In this document: piece by piece, positions 38,727-48,473 of the stretch
Position numbering within the stretch: position 1 is the stretch's first letter
How the letters are laid out: every line of letters starts with the position of its first letter
Assembly: GCF_000442315.1 (NCBI RefSeq)
Contig: NZ_KE557325.1
Span: 1-64,000 of the forward strand
Direction: 5' to 3'
Length of the DNA: 64,000 nucleotides
Origin: Rubellimicrobium thermophilum DSM 16684
GTDB taxonomy: Bacteria > Pseudomonadota > Alphaproteobacteria > Rhodobacterales > Rhodobacteraceae
Program-made: the position numbers and the translations under genes
Notes under the pieces: model-generated
What the model saw: only the letters and a program-made list of their open reading frames with translations
Databases searched by the model: none
Told to the model about the DNA's origin: nothing

Positions 38727-39430
38727 TCCCCCTTCGCTAATCATCCGGTCCCGGGGGGTCTGCGGCCTGCGGGGGTAAGGATTCGCGTGCCGCTGCAGTG
38801 GAGCCGGGCTTCTTGCCTGAGCCTCTGTCTCCTTCGGATCAGCGGTCTGTCCCTCTCCTTCAGCCGCCTTCTTCGGACTTCCGCGGGGGGTATCCAGGGC
38901 CCGACCCTCTCGAGGGGCTGTGGCATCCTCCAGAGGGCGGAGATGGCACATGAACGGAGGGGATGGCGGGGTCCTCGCCCTCCGCACGGGGTGCGCGCGC
39001 TGGCCGCGCGGGGGCGTCGCTCGGCGTGTGGCGGGAGGCTTTGCGGCCAGCCATCGCCGCCTTGGCAGAGGTGCGGGTTGCAGGACAGGGTCCCCGGATC
39101 GGTGGCGGCGATGGCCGATGCCGGAATGGCGCGATGGAGGCGTGGCGAGCTTCCGAGGAACGCTGTCCTTCCTGCACGAGACGAGGCTGCGCACGGCTGT
39201 GGATGAGAAGGCGCTGATCAATCAGCCTCGGCTGCCCTCAACGAGAGAGGGTCCGCAGACACGGGGCGATGACCCCCTCGCCCGGATCTTGCGGGGCGAC
39301 CGAAGCTGGGCCAGACCGGAGCCGCAGGCCTGCGGCGCAGGTTGCCCAAGGGCGAGGGATCACGGGCTTGTCAAGGGAAGCCTTCCTGCACAGCGAAACA
39401 ACCGGGGTTGAGGCCCACGCTCTGCCTTCC
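38727..39430. other. 704-bp region without a recognisable gene
   Basis: Lies between the first tRNA-Val and the histidine phosphatase. Several frames of 100-190 codons are open on both strands, but none shows a family motif, signal peptide or good ribosome site, and no transposase or integrase remnant is seen. It may be degenerate coding sequence or a long leader of the next gene. Confidence 0.5.
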
Positions 39431-40018
39431 ATGACCCTTCCCGAGCATGTCGCCCGTTTCGTCCCTGACCTCATCCTGCTGCGTCATGGCGAGACCGAAT
39501 GGAATCGCGCCGGGCGTTTTCAGGGACATCGCGATTCGCCGCTGACATCCCTCGGCCGCGCCCAGGCGGCTGCAATGGGGCGTCTGCTGGCCGGGCTCGG
39601 CATCGGGACCAGGACCCATCGCGCCCGCACCAGCCCCCAGCCCAGAGCGGTCGAGACCGCCCGGCTTGCCCTGGGCCCACTGGGCATCAGGGCCGAACCC
39701 GATCCGCGCCTGATGGAGATCGGCATGGGACGCTGGACAGGGCTCTGCCGTTCCGAGATCGATGCCCGCTGGCCGCCGCCACCCGGAGGAGAGGGGCTTT
39801 TCGACTTCTATGCCCGTTGTGAGGGGGGCGAGACGCTGGACGCGGTCGCCGAAAGGGCTGCTGCCCTCCTTCGCTCGCTCTCCGGCCCGACGATCCTTGT
39901 GACGCATGGCGTGACGCTGCGGCTGCTCTGCGCCGCAGCCCTGGGACAGGGACGGCGCGAGGCCGGATCCTATCCGTTCCGGCAGGGGCAGGTCGTGCGG
40001 ATCGCCGGGGGCGGATGA
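39431..40018 (+). CDS. Histidine phosphatase family protein
   Basis: 195 residues with the phosphoglycerate-mutase fold: catalytic LILLRHGETEWNRAGRFQGH (RHG phospho-His), Arg in TSPQPRAVETA, Glu region LMEIGMGRWTG and second His in ILVTHGVTLR. The subfamily (CobC/GpmB-like) cannot be told, so the substrate is open. I choose ATG 39431 (MTLPEHVARFVPD); the frame is open upstream to 39269 without homology. Confidence 0.88.
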   Translation: MTLPEHVARFVPDLILLRHGETEWNRAGRFQGHRDSPLTSLGRAQAAAMGRLLAGLGIGTRTHRARTSPQPRAVETARLALGPLGIRAEPDPRLMEIGMGRWTGLCRSEIDARWPPPPGGEGLFDFYARCEGGETLDAVAERAAALLRSLSGPTILVTHGVTLRLLCAAALGQGRREAGSYPFRQGQVVRIAGGG

Positions 40019-40097
40019 CGCTTCTCGAACCCGAAGCCGAAATCCCCTCCGGCCAGCCCTTGCCAGCCGCAAGCCCGGAGTCTAGGCCCCCGCAGGG

Positions 40098-40173
40098 GGG
40101 TGGTTAGCTCAGCCGGTAGAGCACCTCGCTTACACCGAGGATGCCGGGGGTTCGAATCCCTCACCACCCACCA
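40098..40173 (+). tRNA. tRNA-Val (TAC)
   Basis: 76 nt including encoded CCA. Acceptor GGGTGGT with ACCACCC, anticodon stem CCTCG/CGAGG with loop CTTACAC, anticodon TAC reading GTA/GTG, T arm GGTTCGAATCC. Confidence 0.95.
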
Positions 40174-40339
40174 TGTCACCTCAACGCCCGATCCGAACCG
40201 GAACGGCCAGCGCGCCGGCAGCAGGGGACCTCATCTGACGCCGGGTCGTGCACAGGGACGTTCCGACACCGCTTGACGCCGGCCGCCGACATCCCTAGAA
40301 GCCCCCTTGTCCGGTGCATCGGTGCCGGGCGGCAGAAGC

Positions 40340-40416
40340 GCGGTTGTAGCTCAGTCGGTTAGAGTACCGGCCTGTCACGCCGGGGGTCGCGGGTTCGAGC
40401 CCCGTCAACCGCGCCA
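40340..40416 (+). tRNA. tRNA-Asp (GTC)
   Basis: 77 nt including encoded CCA and the Asp-specific discriminator G. Acceptor GCGGTTG with CAACCGC, anticodon stem CCGGC.. with loop CTGTCAC, anticodon GTC, T arm GGGTTCGAGCCCC. Its GUC anticodon is a target of Tgt encoded upstream. Confidence 0.95.
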
Positions 40417-40797
40417 CTGCCCCCCTTCTCCTCTTGTCGAGCTCTTGTCGAGCAGGCTTTCGGCTCAGGCCAAAGGCATGAGGCTCTGTGCGAAGCGCTG
40501 CATCCGCCCATGCGAGCGCCATGAGAGCGCGTGCCGCGATCCCCTGTGCCATGACGCCCCGGGGCGATTCACCCGGTTATTATTATCAGTCCGTTCATCC
40601 GATCCTCCTTCATCGTCGCGGGGACGATTCCCCCTGCCGGGGTTTCCCTGGCGGGATCCGTCATGGCAGGGCGATTCGCCGCCTTATCCGAAGGGATAGC
40701 ATGTCGGGGTTAACAAACCCTTAATGCCGGATCCGGGGACGGCACGCGGGATCGCCGATGCCGGTCTGCTTCGGGTCGGCCCGGCGCGATGCGGCCG
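40417..40797. other. Intergenic region tRNA-Asp to ABC-F gene
   Basis: 381 bp with no supported gene. Contains an 11-bp direct repeat CTCTTGTCGAG near 40432-40455 and an AT-rich patch around 40573-40600. No promoter or terminator could be assigned with confidence. Confidence 0.5.
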
Positions 40798-42647
40798 TCA
40801 GACGGCTTCGGCTTTCTCCAGCCGTTCCTGCGCCTCGAACCACAGGGCTTCGGCGCGGCCCAGAGCCTCCATGATCTCGGCATATTTGCGGTTGCAGAGC
40901 TCCAGATCGGTGCGCCGCCCCTCCTCATACAGGGCGGGATCGGCCAGCCGCTCGGCCAGCCTGTCGCGCATCTCCTCGATCTTGCGGATGCGCTCCTCGC
41001 AGCGCCGCACCTCGGCGCGCAGGGCGAGCAGGGCCTCTCGGGACGGCCGGGCGGGTTTCGGCGGCCCGGATGGCCGGGGCTGCGGGGGGCGTTCGGGCGG
41101 GGCCAGCAGCATGGCCCGATAGGCCTCCAGATCCTCATCGTAAGGCTGCACGCCCCCGTCCTTCACAAGCCACAGACGGTCGGCCACCAGCGACAGGAGA
41201 TGCATGTCGTGGCTGACCAGGATCACGGCTCCGCGATAGATGGTCAGAGCCTCGACCAGTGCCTCGCGCGATTCGATGTCGAGGTGATTTGTGGGTTCGT
41301 CGAGAATCAGCAGATGCGGGGCGTGATGCGTGGCCAGCAGCAGGGACAGGCGTGCCTTCTGCCCCCCCGACAGGCGTCCCACGGCGGTTTCGGCCTGCGC
41401 CGCCAGAAGCCCGAAGCCGGCCAGGCGCGCGCGGTGACGTGCGGGTGGCTCGGCCGGAAGGGCGCGGCGCAGGTGATCGAGCGGGGTCTCGTCGGCATGC
41501 AGCTCGTCCACTGATGCTGGGCGAAATAGCCGATGCGGAGCTTCGGGCTGTGCGTCAGCCGCCCGGACAGCGGCGGCAGCCGGCCGGCCAGCAGCTTGGC
41601 CAGTGTGGACTTGCCTTCGCCGTTGCGGCCCAGAAGGGCGATGCGGTCGTCCTGGTCGATTCGCAGATCGAGGCGGGACAGCACGGGATGCCCGTCATAG
41701 CCGACCGAGACGCCCTCCGTCGTCAGCAGGGGCGGGGAGAGCGCGTCCGGCTCGGGAAAGGTGAAGACGGTGCGGGCGGCATCCTCGGGCAGGCGGATCG
41801 TCTCGAGCCGTTCGAGCATCCTGAGGCGGGATTGGGCCTGCCGGGCCTTGGACGCCTTGTAGCGGAAGCGGTCCACGAAGCTCTGGAGATGGGCGCGCGT
41901 CGCCTCCTGCTTCTTCGCGGCCGATTCCAGCAGGGCACGCCGCGCCGCGCGGGCGCGGGCGAAGTCGTCATAGGTGCCGGTCCAGTAGGTGAGCTTGCGT
42001 TCGGACAGATGCAGGATGCCGCCGACCGAACGGTTGAGCAGGTCCCGGTCATGGCTGACGATCAGCACCGTATGGGGATAACGGGCGATATAGCCCTCGA
42101 GCCAGAGGGTGCCTTCGAGATCGAGATAGTTCGTGGGTTCGTCGAGCAGCAGCAGATCAGGCTGGGAGAACAGGACCGCGGCCAGGGCTACGCGCATCCG
42201 CCAGCCCCCCGAGAAGGCGGAGCAGGGCATCCGCAGCTCCTCTTCGGTGAAGCCCAGGCCCCGGAGGATGGCCGCGGCGCGCCCCTCGGCCGACCAGGCG
42301 TCGATATCGGCCAGACGGGTCTGGATCTCGGCGATCCGGTGGGGATCGGCCGTCCTCTCGGCCAGAAGGGCGGCTCTCTCGGTATCGGCGGCCAGAACCG
42401 TCTCCAGAAGCGTGACGGAGGAGCCCGGCACCTCCTGCGCCACGCCGCCGATGCGGGCGCCTCGGGGCAGCTCGATCTCGCCGGCCTCGAGGGGCAGTTC
42501 CCCCCGGATCAGGCGGAAGAGCGTCGTCTTGCCCGTGCCGTTGCGCCCCACAAGGCCGACCTTGTGGCCGGTCGGGATGACGGCGGAGGCCCCTTCGAAC
42601 AGCGGGCGTCCCTCGACGGAATAGGAGATGTTCTCGATCCGCAGCAT
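40798..42647 (-). CDS. ABC-F family ATPase (frameshifted)
   Basis: Two ATP-binding domains in one soluble chain, no membrane helices. Domain 1: Walker A GRNGTGKTT, signature SGGWRMRVALA, Walker B LLLLDEPTNYLD. Domain 2: Walker A GRNGEGKST, signature LSGGQKARLSLLL, LLILDEPTNHLD, and a C-terminal charged coiled-coil arm. The frame changes after IGYFAQHQ, where one base is missing near 41510; the other frame continues DELHADETPLDHL. Restored length 616. ABC-F proteins act on ribosomes or confer target protection; subgroup resembles the Uup/YheS-like housekeeping members. No Shine-Dalgarno is visible before 42647. Confidence 0.87.
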
Positions 42648-42880
42648 GAGGGGGGGAGTGCCGCAGGCGGGTCGGGGCGTCAACGGGCGGCGGGCAGGGG
42701 ACAGGGCGGCTGCCTCTCGCGCCTCGCCGCATCGGACGGGCGATCGGCCAGGGGCGGCGGGGCTGCGATCCTGCCGCAGCGGCGCCCCGCCGGCGGCGAG
42801 GTTGCCCGCACGGCCCCCCCCATGATAGGGGCGCGCCCGAAAGCCGGGGCATGGGGTCCCGGCCGCAAGGAACAGCCCTC

Positions 42881-43303
42881 ATGGCCATCGAACGCACGCT
42901 TTCCATCATCAAGCCCGACGCCACCCGCCGCAACCTGACCGGTCGGATCAACGCCAAGTTCGAGGAAGCCGGACTGCGCATCATCGCCCAGAAGCGGATC
43001 CGGCTGACGAAGGAGCAGGCCGAACAGTTCTATGCCGTCCACCGCGGGCGTCCCTTCTTCGCCGAGCTGACCGAATTCATGGCCTCGGGCCCTGTGGTCG
43101 TCCAGGTTCTCGAAGGGGAGAATGCGATCCTCAAGAACCGCGAGGTGATGGGCGCCACCAACCCCAAGGATGCAGCGCCCGGCACGATCCGCGCCGAGTT
43201 CGCCGAATCCGTCGGCGAGAACAGCGTCCATGGCTCTGACGCCCCCGAGACGGCGGCGCAGGAGATCGCCTTCTTCTTCGCCGGCATCGAGCTGGTCGGC
43301 TGA
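42881..43303 (+). CDS. ndk: Nucleoside diphosphate kinase
   Basis: 140 residues. Phosphotransfer His in [30 protein letters not shown] and [16 protein letters not shown] are the classical family segments. Balances NTP/dNTP pools in the cytoplasm. The chosen ATG at 42881 gives [14 protein letters not shown], the conserved start. Monocistronic, divergent from the ABC-F gene across 233 bp. Confidence 0.97.
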   Translation: MAIERTLSIIKPDATRRNLTGRINAKFEEAGLRIIAQKRIRLTKEQAEQFYAVHRGRPFFAELTEFMASGPVVVQVLEGENAILKNREVMGATNPKDAAPGTIRAEFAESVGENSVHGSDAPETAAQEIAFFFAGIELVG

Positions 43304-43429
43304 AGACCCGTCCGGGCGGCGGACGGTCGCGGTGGCCGCCTCAGCCGCCCCGCCTGCCGCCTGAACCCCGCCTTCCGTATGCCCCGGGACTGAGGCAGGC
43401 TCGTCGCGCGGCAAACAGGGGAGAGGCGG

Positions 43430-44461
43430 ATGCGCACCTTCTTCAGCGAGGATCACCGGCTGCATTTCCCGAAGGGCGAGCTGTCGGGCGGCCGCTTCAT
43501 CACCCCCCATGAGCGCCCCGCGCGGATGGAGTTCATCCTGTCGCGTCTGCGCGAGCGGGGATTTCCCCCCGTCGAAGCGCCGGGCGAGGCCGATCTGACC
43601 CCGGCACGGCGCATCCTCGACGAGGGCTTCCTGCACTTCCTCGAGACCGCCTGGGACGAGTGGAAGGCCGCAGGCATGGAGGGCGAGGTGATCGCCGCCG
43701 GCATGCCGACGCGCCGGCAGCGCCATGACCGCATCCCGCGTCACATCGATGGCAAGGTCGAATACTATTGTCATGCCAGCGAGACCGCCATCACCCGGGG
43801 CACATGGCAGGCCGCGCTGTCCTCGCTCGCCTCGGCGCAGGCGGCGCAGGCCGCCGTGGCCGGCGGCGAACGGGCGGCCTTCGCTCTCTGCCGGCCGCCG
43901 GGGCATCACGCGACGCGCGACCAGTATGGCGGCTACTGCTTTCTCAACAATGCCGCCGTAGTCGCCGAGATGTTCCGCATGGGCGGCGCCGCGCGCGTCG
44001 CCGTGCTCGACATCGACTTTCACCACGGCAACGGCACGCAGGACATCTTCTACCGCAGGGGCGATGTCCTCTTCGCCTCGATCCATGGCGATCCCCTCGA
44101 CGCCTATCCCTATTTCGCCGGCTTTGCCGACGAGACGGGCGAGGGCGAGGGCGAAGGCGCCAATCTCAACTGCGTCCTCGGACCGGGGACGGGCTATGGC
44201 CCCTGGGCCGAAGCCCTCGATCACTGCATCGCCCGCATCCGCGATTTCGGGGCCGAGGCCCTGGTCGTCTCTCTCGGGGTCGATGCCTACAAGAACGATC
44301 CGATCAGCTTCTTCCGCCTCGATTCGCCCGATTTCCTCGATGCCGGACGGCGGATCGGGCGGATCGGCCTGCCCACCGTCCTTGTCATGGAAGGCGGCTA
44401 TGCCATCGAGCAGATCGGCGTGAACACCGTCAATGTCCTCGAGGGCTTTGCCGATGCGTGA
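43430..44461 (+). CDS. Histone-deacetylase-family acetylpolyamine amidohydrolase
   Basis: 343 residues of the HDAC/APAH superfamily. Zinc and active-site residues: RPPGHHATRD, DIDFHHGNGTQDIFY (Asp and His ligands), GVDAYKNDPIS (second Asp) and catalytic Tyr in EGGYAIE. The DAYKNDPIS form and N-terminal FSEDHRLHFPKGEL resemble acetylpolyamine amidohydrolases more than acetoin-utilisation AcuC. Predicted to remove acetyl groups from acetylated polyamines. It overlaps the N-carbamoylputrescine amidase gene by 8 bases, which strengthens the polyamine call. Confidence 0.88.
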   Translation: MRTFFSEDHRLHFPKGELSGGRFITPHERPARMEFILSRLRERGFPPVEAPGEADLTPARRILDEGFLHFLETAWDEWKAAGMEGEVIAAGMPTRRQRHDRIPRHIDGKVEYYCHASETAITRGTWQAALSSLASAQAAQAAVAGGERAAFALCRPPGHHATRDQYGGYCFLNNAAVVAEMFRMGGAARVAVLDIDFHHGNGTQDIFYRRGDVLFASIHGDPLDAYPYFAGFADETGEGEGEGANLNCVLGPGTGYGPWAEALDHCIARIRDFGAEALVVSLGVDAYKNDPISFFRLDSPDFLDAGRRIGRIGLPTVLVMEGGYAIEQIGVNTVNVLEGFADA

Positions 44462-45311
44462 CATCACGCTTGCCGCCGTGCAGTTCGCCATGAGCGACAG
44501 CCCCGCCGTGAATGCCGACCGCGCCGAAGGCCTGGTGCGCGAGGCCGCCGCCGCCGGGGCACGCCTTGTCCTGCTGCCCGAACTCTTCGAAAGCCGCTAC
44601 TTCTGCATCACGCAGGATCCGCGTCATCTTGCCCTGGCACGGCCTTTTGAACGCAACCCCCTGATCGCGCGCTTTGCCGATCTGGCGCGCGAGCTCGGCA
44701 TCGTGCTGCCGATCCCCTTCTTCGAGCGCGCGAACCAGGCCTTCTTCAATGCGGTCGCCATCGCCGATGCCGATGGGCGGGTGCTGGGGCATTACCGCAA
44801 GAGCCACATCCCCCAGAACCCCGGCTATGAGGAAAAGTTCTATTTCTCGCCCGGAGACACCGGATTCCGCGTCTGGGACACAGCGATCGGGCGGATCGGC
44901 GTCGGCATCTGCTGGGACCAGTGGTTCCCCGAGACAGCCCGGGCCATGGCCCTGATGGGGGCCGAGATCCTGTGCTATCCTTCGGCCATCGGCTCCGAAC
45001 CGTCCGAGCCGGGCTGGGACAGCCAGCCGCACTGGGAAACGGTGATGCGCGGCCATGCCGGGGCGAATCTGATGCCCCTGCTGGCCTCCAACCGCATCGG
45101 GACCGAAAGCCAGGACGGGCGCGACGTCACCTTCTACGGGTCCTCCTTCGTGGCCGATGCCACCGGCCAGCTCCTGGCCCGGGGAAGCCGCGACCGGGAA
45201 GAGGTCGTGCTCGCCCGGCTGGACCTCGAGGCCTGCGCCGCCTTGCGGGCCGGATGGGGGCTGTTCCGGGACCGCCGGGTGGATCTCTACGGGCGGATTG
45301 CGGCGTTCTGA
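44454..45311 (+). CDS. aguB: N-carbamoylputrescine amidase
   Basis: 285-residue nitrilase-family hydrolase: catalytic Glu in LLPELFESRYF, Lys in HYRKSHIPQNPG and Cys in GVGICWDQWFPE. The sequence YFCITQDP and the QNPGYEEKFYFSPGD segment are characteristic of AguB, which releases putrescine, CO2 and ammonia. Start at 44454 lies inside the end of the preceding gene. No agmatine deiminase (aguA) is present in the window. Confidence 0.92.
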   Translation: MRDITLAAVQFAMSDSPAVNADRAEGLVREAAAAGARLVLLPELFESRYFCITQDPRHLALARPFERNPLIARFADLARELGIVLPIPFFERANQAFFNAVAIADADGRVLGHYRKSHIPQNPGYEEKFYFSPGDTGFRVWDTAIGRIGVGICWDQWFPETARAMALMGAEILCYPSAIGSEPSEPGWDSQPHWETVMRGHAGANLMPLLASNRIGTESQDGRDVTFYGSSFVADATGQLLARGSRDREEVVLARLDLEACAALRAGWGLFRDRRVDLYGRIAAF

Positions 45312-45678
45312 GCGCCTCCTTCCCCTGGCCTGGGCTCCCGTCCCCGGCTGTCTCTGCTGTCTGCGGGCAGCCGCACCGCCGGCAAGGGCCCGGCATGGGC
45401 CCGGCATGGGGCGGGTGCCTCTGGGTTGTCCTGATGATGTGGTCTGTCCGTCTCCTTTCCCCGGTCTGACGATTCGATGGGGCCAGTGTCGCTCTGAAAG
45501 GTTAACAGATGGTAGGCGCAACGCGCGCTCCATCCCCGATTCGCGCAGCACCCCCGCATGCCGCCATCGCCCGGGCCGCCCGCACAGCCCCGGCGGACAG
45601 GCCGGGGTGCCGATCCCCGCGCGGCGGAGGGTTCTGCCGCGCGGGATGCAGGGTCAGGACCGGCGGCGAGGGTCGGGC
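45312..45678. other. Convergent intergenic region aguB / potD
   Basis: 367 bp without a supported gene. It holds the hairpin at 45616-45645 near the potD end. No intrinsic terminator with T-tract is seen for aguB. Confidence 0.5.
45616..45645 (-). terminator. Hairpin downstream of the pot operon
   Basis: Perfect 10-bp stem CCCGCGCGGC (45616-45625) and GCCGCGCGGG (45636-45645) with 10-base loop, 34 bp after the potD stop. It lacks a T-tract, so it may need Rho or act as a 3'-end block. Confidence 0.45.
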
Positions 45679-46707
45679 TCAGCTCTGCAGCTCGGTCCAG
45701 ATCTGCGCATAGAGATCCGTGGCCGAGGGCGGGCAGGTGGGCAGGAACACGCCATGGGCGCGATGCTCCTCGGGGATGACGATCTCGGGGGCGTCGCGCA
45801 TCTCGGGGTCCATGAATTCCTCCGAGCCGGTGATGCCGTTGGCATAGCGCGCATAGTTGGAGATGAGCGCGGCGTTCTCCGGCTCCATGATGAAGTTCAG
45901 GAACTCGTAGGCCTCGTCCACATTGCGCGCATCCGACAGCAGGGCGACCGAGTCCATCCAGATCGGATAGCCCTCGACCGGATAGCCATAGGCGACCGGC
46001 GGGTTGTTGAGGCGGGCGCGCATCGTCGGGCCGTTCCAGGTGAGGGCGGCCATGATGTCATTGGCCGAAAGCTTGGCTTCGGAATCATAGTCCATCGACA
46101 GCCAGTGCGGCTTGGCCGCCAGCAGCATGTCGCGCACCTGGCGCAGCACCTCGAGATCCTCGGTGCAGGGTTCGCCGCCGACATTCATGATCGCCATCGA
46201 GATGACATCGGCCATCTCGGGCACGACGTTGATCTTGCCCCGCAGTTCCTCGGGCGGGTCGAAGACGATGTCGGAGGTGTTGATGTCCCCGTCATAGGCC
46301 GAGGTGTTCACGGCGATGCCGGTTGTGCCCCATTGCCAGGGAACGGTGTAGCGCCGGCCGGGATCCCAGGCGACATCCACCCATTCGGGCGCGATGTTGA
46401 CGATGTTCGGCAGGCGGGAATGGTCCAGCTCTTGGATCAGGCCGTGTTCGATCCAGATCGGCACGTAGTTGGCCGAGGGCACGACGAGATCGAAGCCATG
46501 CCCCCCCGCCGAGACCTTGGCCAGCGCGGTGTCGTTGCTGTCGTAATCGGTGATCGTGACGCGGATGCCGGTCTCGGCCTCGAATTTCGCGATCAGCTCG
46601 GGGCTGGTGTAGTCGCCCCAGTTGTAGAGCTGGAGCTGGCGGTCCTGGGCGGCGGCCTGGCCCGCCACGAGGGCGAGGGTGGCAGCAGCAAGACGAAGCG
46701 ATCGCAT
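45679..46707 (-). CDS. potD: Polyamine ABC transporter substrate-binding protein (PotD/PotF-like)
   Basis: 342-residue periplasmic protein with signal peptide MRSLRLAAATLALVAGQAAA; mature start QDRQLQLYNWGDYTSPEL has the YNWGDY pattern of spermidine/putrescine receptors. Further landmarks: FDLVVPSANYVPIWIEHGLI, WGTTGIAVNTSAYDG, IWMDSVALLSDARN, AYEFLNFIMEPENAA. Fourth gene of an operon in E. coli potABCD order. Which polyamine it prefers cannot be told. Confidence 0.88.
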   Translation of the reverse strand: MRSLRLAAATLALVAGQAAAQDRQLQLYNWGDYTSPELIAKFEAETGIRVTITDYDSNDTALAKVSAGGHGFDLVVPSANYVPIWIEHGLIQELDHSRLPNIVNIAPEWVDVAWDPGRRYTVPWQWGTTGIAVNTSAYDGDINTSDIVFDPPEELRGKINVVPEMADVISMAIMNVGGEPCTEDLEVLRQVRDMLLAAKPHWLSMDYDSEAKLSANDIMAALTWNGPTMRARLNNPPVAYGYPVEGYPIWMDSVALLSDARNVDEAYEFLNFIMEPENAALISNYARYANGITGSEEFMDPEMRDAPEIVIPEEHRAHGVFLPTCPPSATDLYAQIWTELQS

Positions 46708-46741
46708 GAGGGTCTCCCTGGTTGGTGGGTGGGCGGCGGTG

Positions 46742-47575
46742 TCAGCCCCGCCTTCGCGTGATGAGGAAGAAGGCCGTCAGCAGCACGAGGGTCAGCCCCA
46801 GGAGCGCCGTGGCAATGGCGTTGACCTCGGGCGTGAGGGTGCGGCGGAACTGCCCCAGCATGTAGGTGGGCAGGGTGTCCTGGCCGGCGGATTTCACGAA
46901 TTCGGTGATGATGACATCGTCGAGCGAGATGACGAAGGCGAGCATGGCGCCGGCCAGAACCCCCGGCATCAGCAAGGGCAGCGTGATGCGGAGGAAGGCC
47001 CTGCGGGGCGAGGCATAGAGATCGGCCGCGGCGAGTTCGAGCAGGCGGTCCATCCGCTCGAGCCGGGCCCGGATCGGCAGATAGGCAAAGGGAATGCAGA
47101 AGGCGGTATGCGCCAGGACGAGATAGCCGAGCCCCTGATACCCTGTCCAGGCGCGCACCGTCCCGAACAGGATCAGCAGGGCCACGCCGGTGACGATCTC
47201 GGGCACCATCAGGGGCGTGTTGATCGCCCCCCAGATCGCCATCCGTCCGCGGAAGGGGCCCTGCCGCGTGGTGCCGAGTGCGGCCAGCGTCGCCAGGACC
47301 GTGGAGGCCAGCGAGGCGATGGTGGCGATCAGCAGGGAGCGGCCGGCTGCCTCCTGCACGGCGCGGTTGGCCCAGGCGGCCTCGTACCAGCGGAGCGAGA
47401 AGCCGCCCCAGTCGGACATCGAATTGGCCGCGTTGAAGGAGAAGACCACGAGCGTGGCGATGGGCAGATAGAGCGCGACGAAGACCGTGACGGCAACGGC
47501 TGCGAAGCCCGGCAGAGTCGTGGCGGAAAAGGTCCGCCGGCGCACGGGTGGGGGAGGCGGCGTCTCAGCCATCAT
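46742..47575 (-). CDS. potC: Polyamine ABC transporter permease PotC
   Basis: 277 residues, six predicted helices. The EAA loop is seen as ELAAADLYASPRRAFLRITLP, which contacts PotA. VFSFNAANSMSDWGGFSLRWY is the typical first periplasmic loop of PotC/PotI. Start at 47575 (MM, alternative 47572) behind AAGGGGGG; overlaps the potB end by 11 bases. Confidence 0.9.
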   Translation of the reverse strand: MMAETPPPPPVRRRTFSATTLPGFAAVAVTVFVALYLPIATLVVFSFNAANSMSDWGGFSLRWYEAAWANRAVQEAAGRSLLIATIASLASTVLATLAALGTTRQGPFRGRMAIWGAINTPLMVPEIVTGVALLILFGTVRAWTGYQGLGYLVLAHTAFCIPFAYLPIRARLERMDRLLELAAADLYASPRRAFLRITLPLLMPGVLAGAMLAFVISLDDVIITEFVKSAGQDTLPTYMLGQFRRTLTPEVNAIATALLGLTLVLLTAFFLITRRRG

Positions 47576-48473
47576 GTCCCCCCTTGGGCGTCGTGGCGCG
47601 CAGGTAGAGCAGCAGCGCCCCCATGACCGCGATCAGAAGCGTCACGGCCAGCGCCGAGCCCAGCGGCCAGTTGCGCCCCTGGCCGAACTGCAGTTCGATG
47701 AAGTTGCCGATCATCATGTTGGTCCCGCCGCCGAGGACGCGCGGTGTCACATAGGCGCCCAGCGCGGGGATGAAGACCAGGATGCAGCCTGCCACGATGC
47801 CCGGCCGGATCAGCGGCAGGATCACCCGGCGCAGGACGCGCCAGCGATCGGCATAGAGATCGTAGCCGGCCTCGAGCAGGCGGCGGTCGAAGCGGTCGAT
47901 GGCGGCATAGAGCGGCAGGACCATGAAGGGCAGATAGACATAGGTCATGCCGATCAGCGTGGCCCAGTCGGTGAACAGGATCTGGATCGGCGCGGAGATC
48001 AGCCCCAGTCGCATCAGGACGGTGTTGATCAGCCCTTCGTTGCGGATCACCTCCAGGATGGCGAAGGTGCGGATCAGGAGATTGGTCCAGAAGGGGATCG
48101 TGATCAGGAACAGCCACAGCGGCCGCGACCGTTCCGGTCGCGTGGCGATGAACCAGGCGGTCGGCAGGCCGAGGACGAAGGTCACGAGCGTCGTCGTCAG
48201 CGACAGCCAGATCGACCGCCAGAAGATCGACAGATGATCGGTGTTGAGCGACACCGTGCCGTCGAAGATGTCGCGGCGCAGGAACACGCGGAACCAGCCC
48301 TCGAGGCTGAAGGGCAGGCGCACGCCGCCATAGTCCCCCCGCGTGAGGAAGGAATAGAGCAGCACCACGAGGAGCGGTCCCACCGCCCCCACCAGCAGCA
48401 CGAGCAGCGCGGGCGCCGACAGCAGCCAGCCCGCACGGGCCCGCGACCGCCGGCGCACCGCCCCGCTCCTCAT
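47565..48473 (-). CDS. potB: Polyamine ABC transporter permease PotB
   Basis: 302 residues with six helices; the EAA loop [20 protein letters not shown] and segments [20 protein letters not shown] and [16 protein letters not shown] are characteristic of PotB/PotH. Forms the channel with PotC. ATG overlaps the potA stop (ATGA). Confidence 0.92.
   Translation of the reverse strand: MRSGAVRRRSRARAGWLLSAPALLVLLVGAVGPLLVVLLYSFLTRGDYGGVRLPFSLEGWFRVFLRRDIFDGTVSLNTDHLSIFWRSIWLSLTTTLVTFVLGLPTAWFIATRPERSRPLWLFLITIPFWTNLLIRTFAILEVIRNEGLINTVLMRLGLISAPIQILFTDWATLIGMTYVYLPFMVLPLYAAIDRFDRRLLEAGYDLYADRWRVLRRVILPLIRPGIVAGCILVFIPALGAYVTPRVLGGGTNMMIGNFIELQFGQGRNWPLGSALAVTLLIAVMGALLLYLRATTPKGGHDG

Noticed and set aside
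38652-40416. Integrated element between the tRNA genes
   Set aside because: No integrase, transposase or direct repeat of a tRNA 3' end beyond the natural similarity of the two Val tRNAs.
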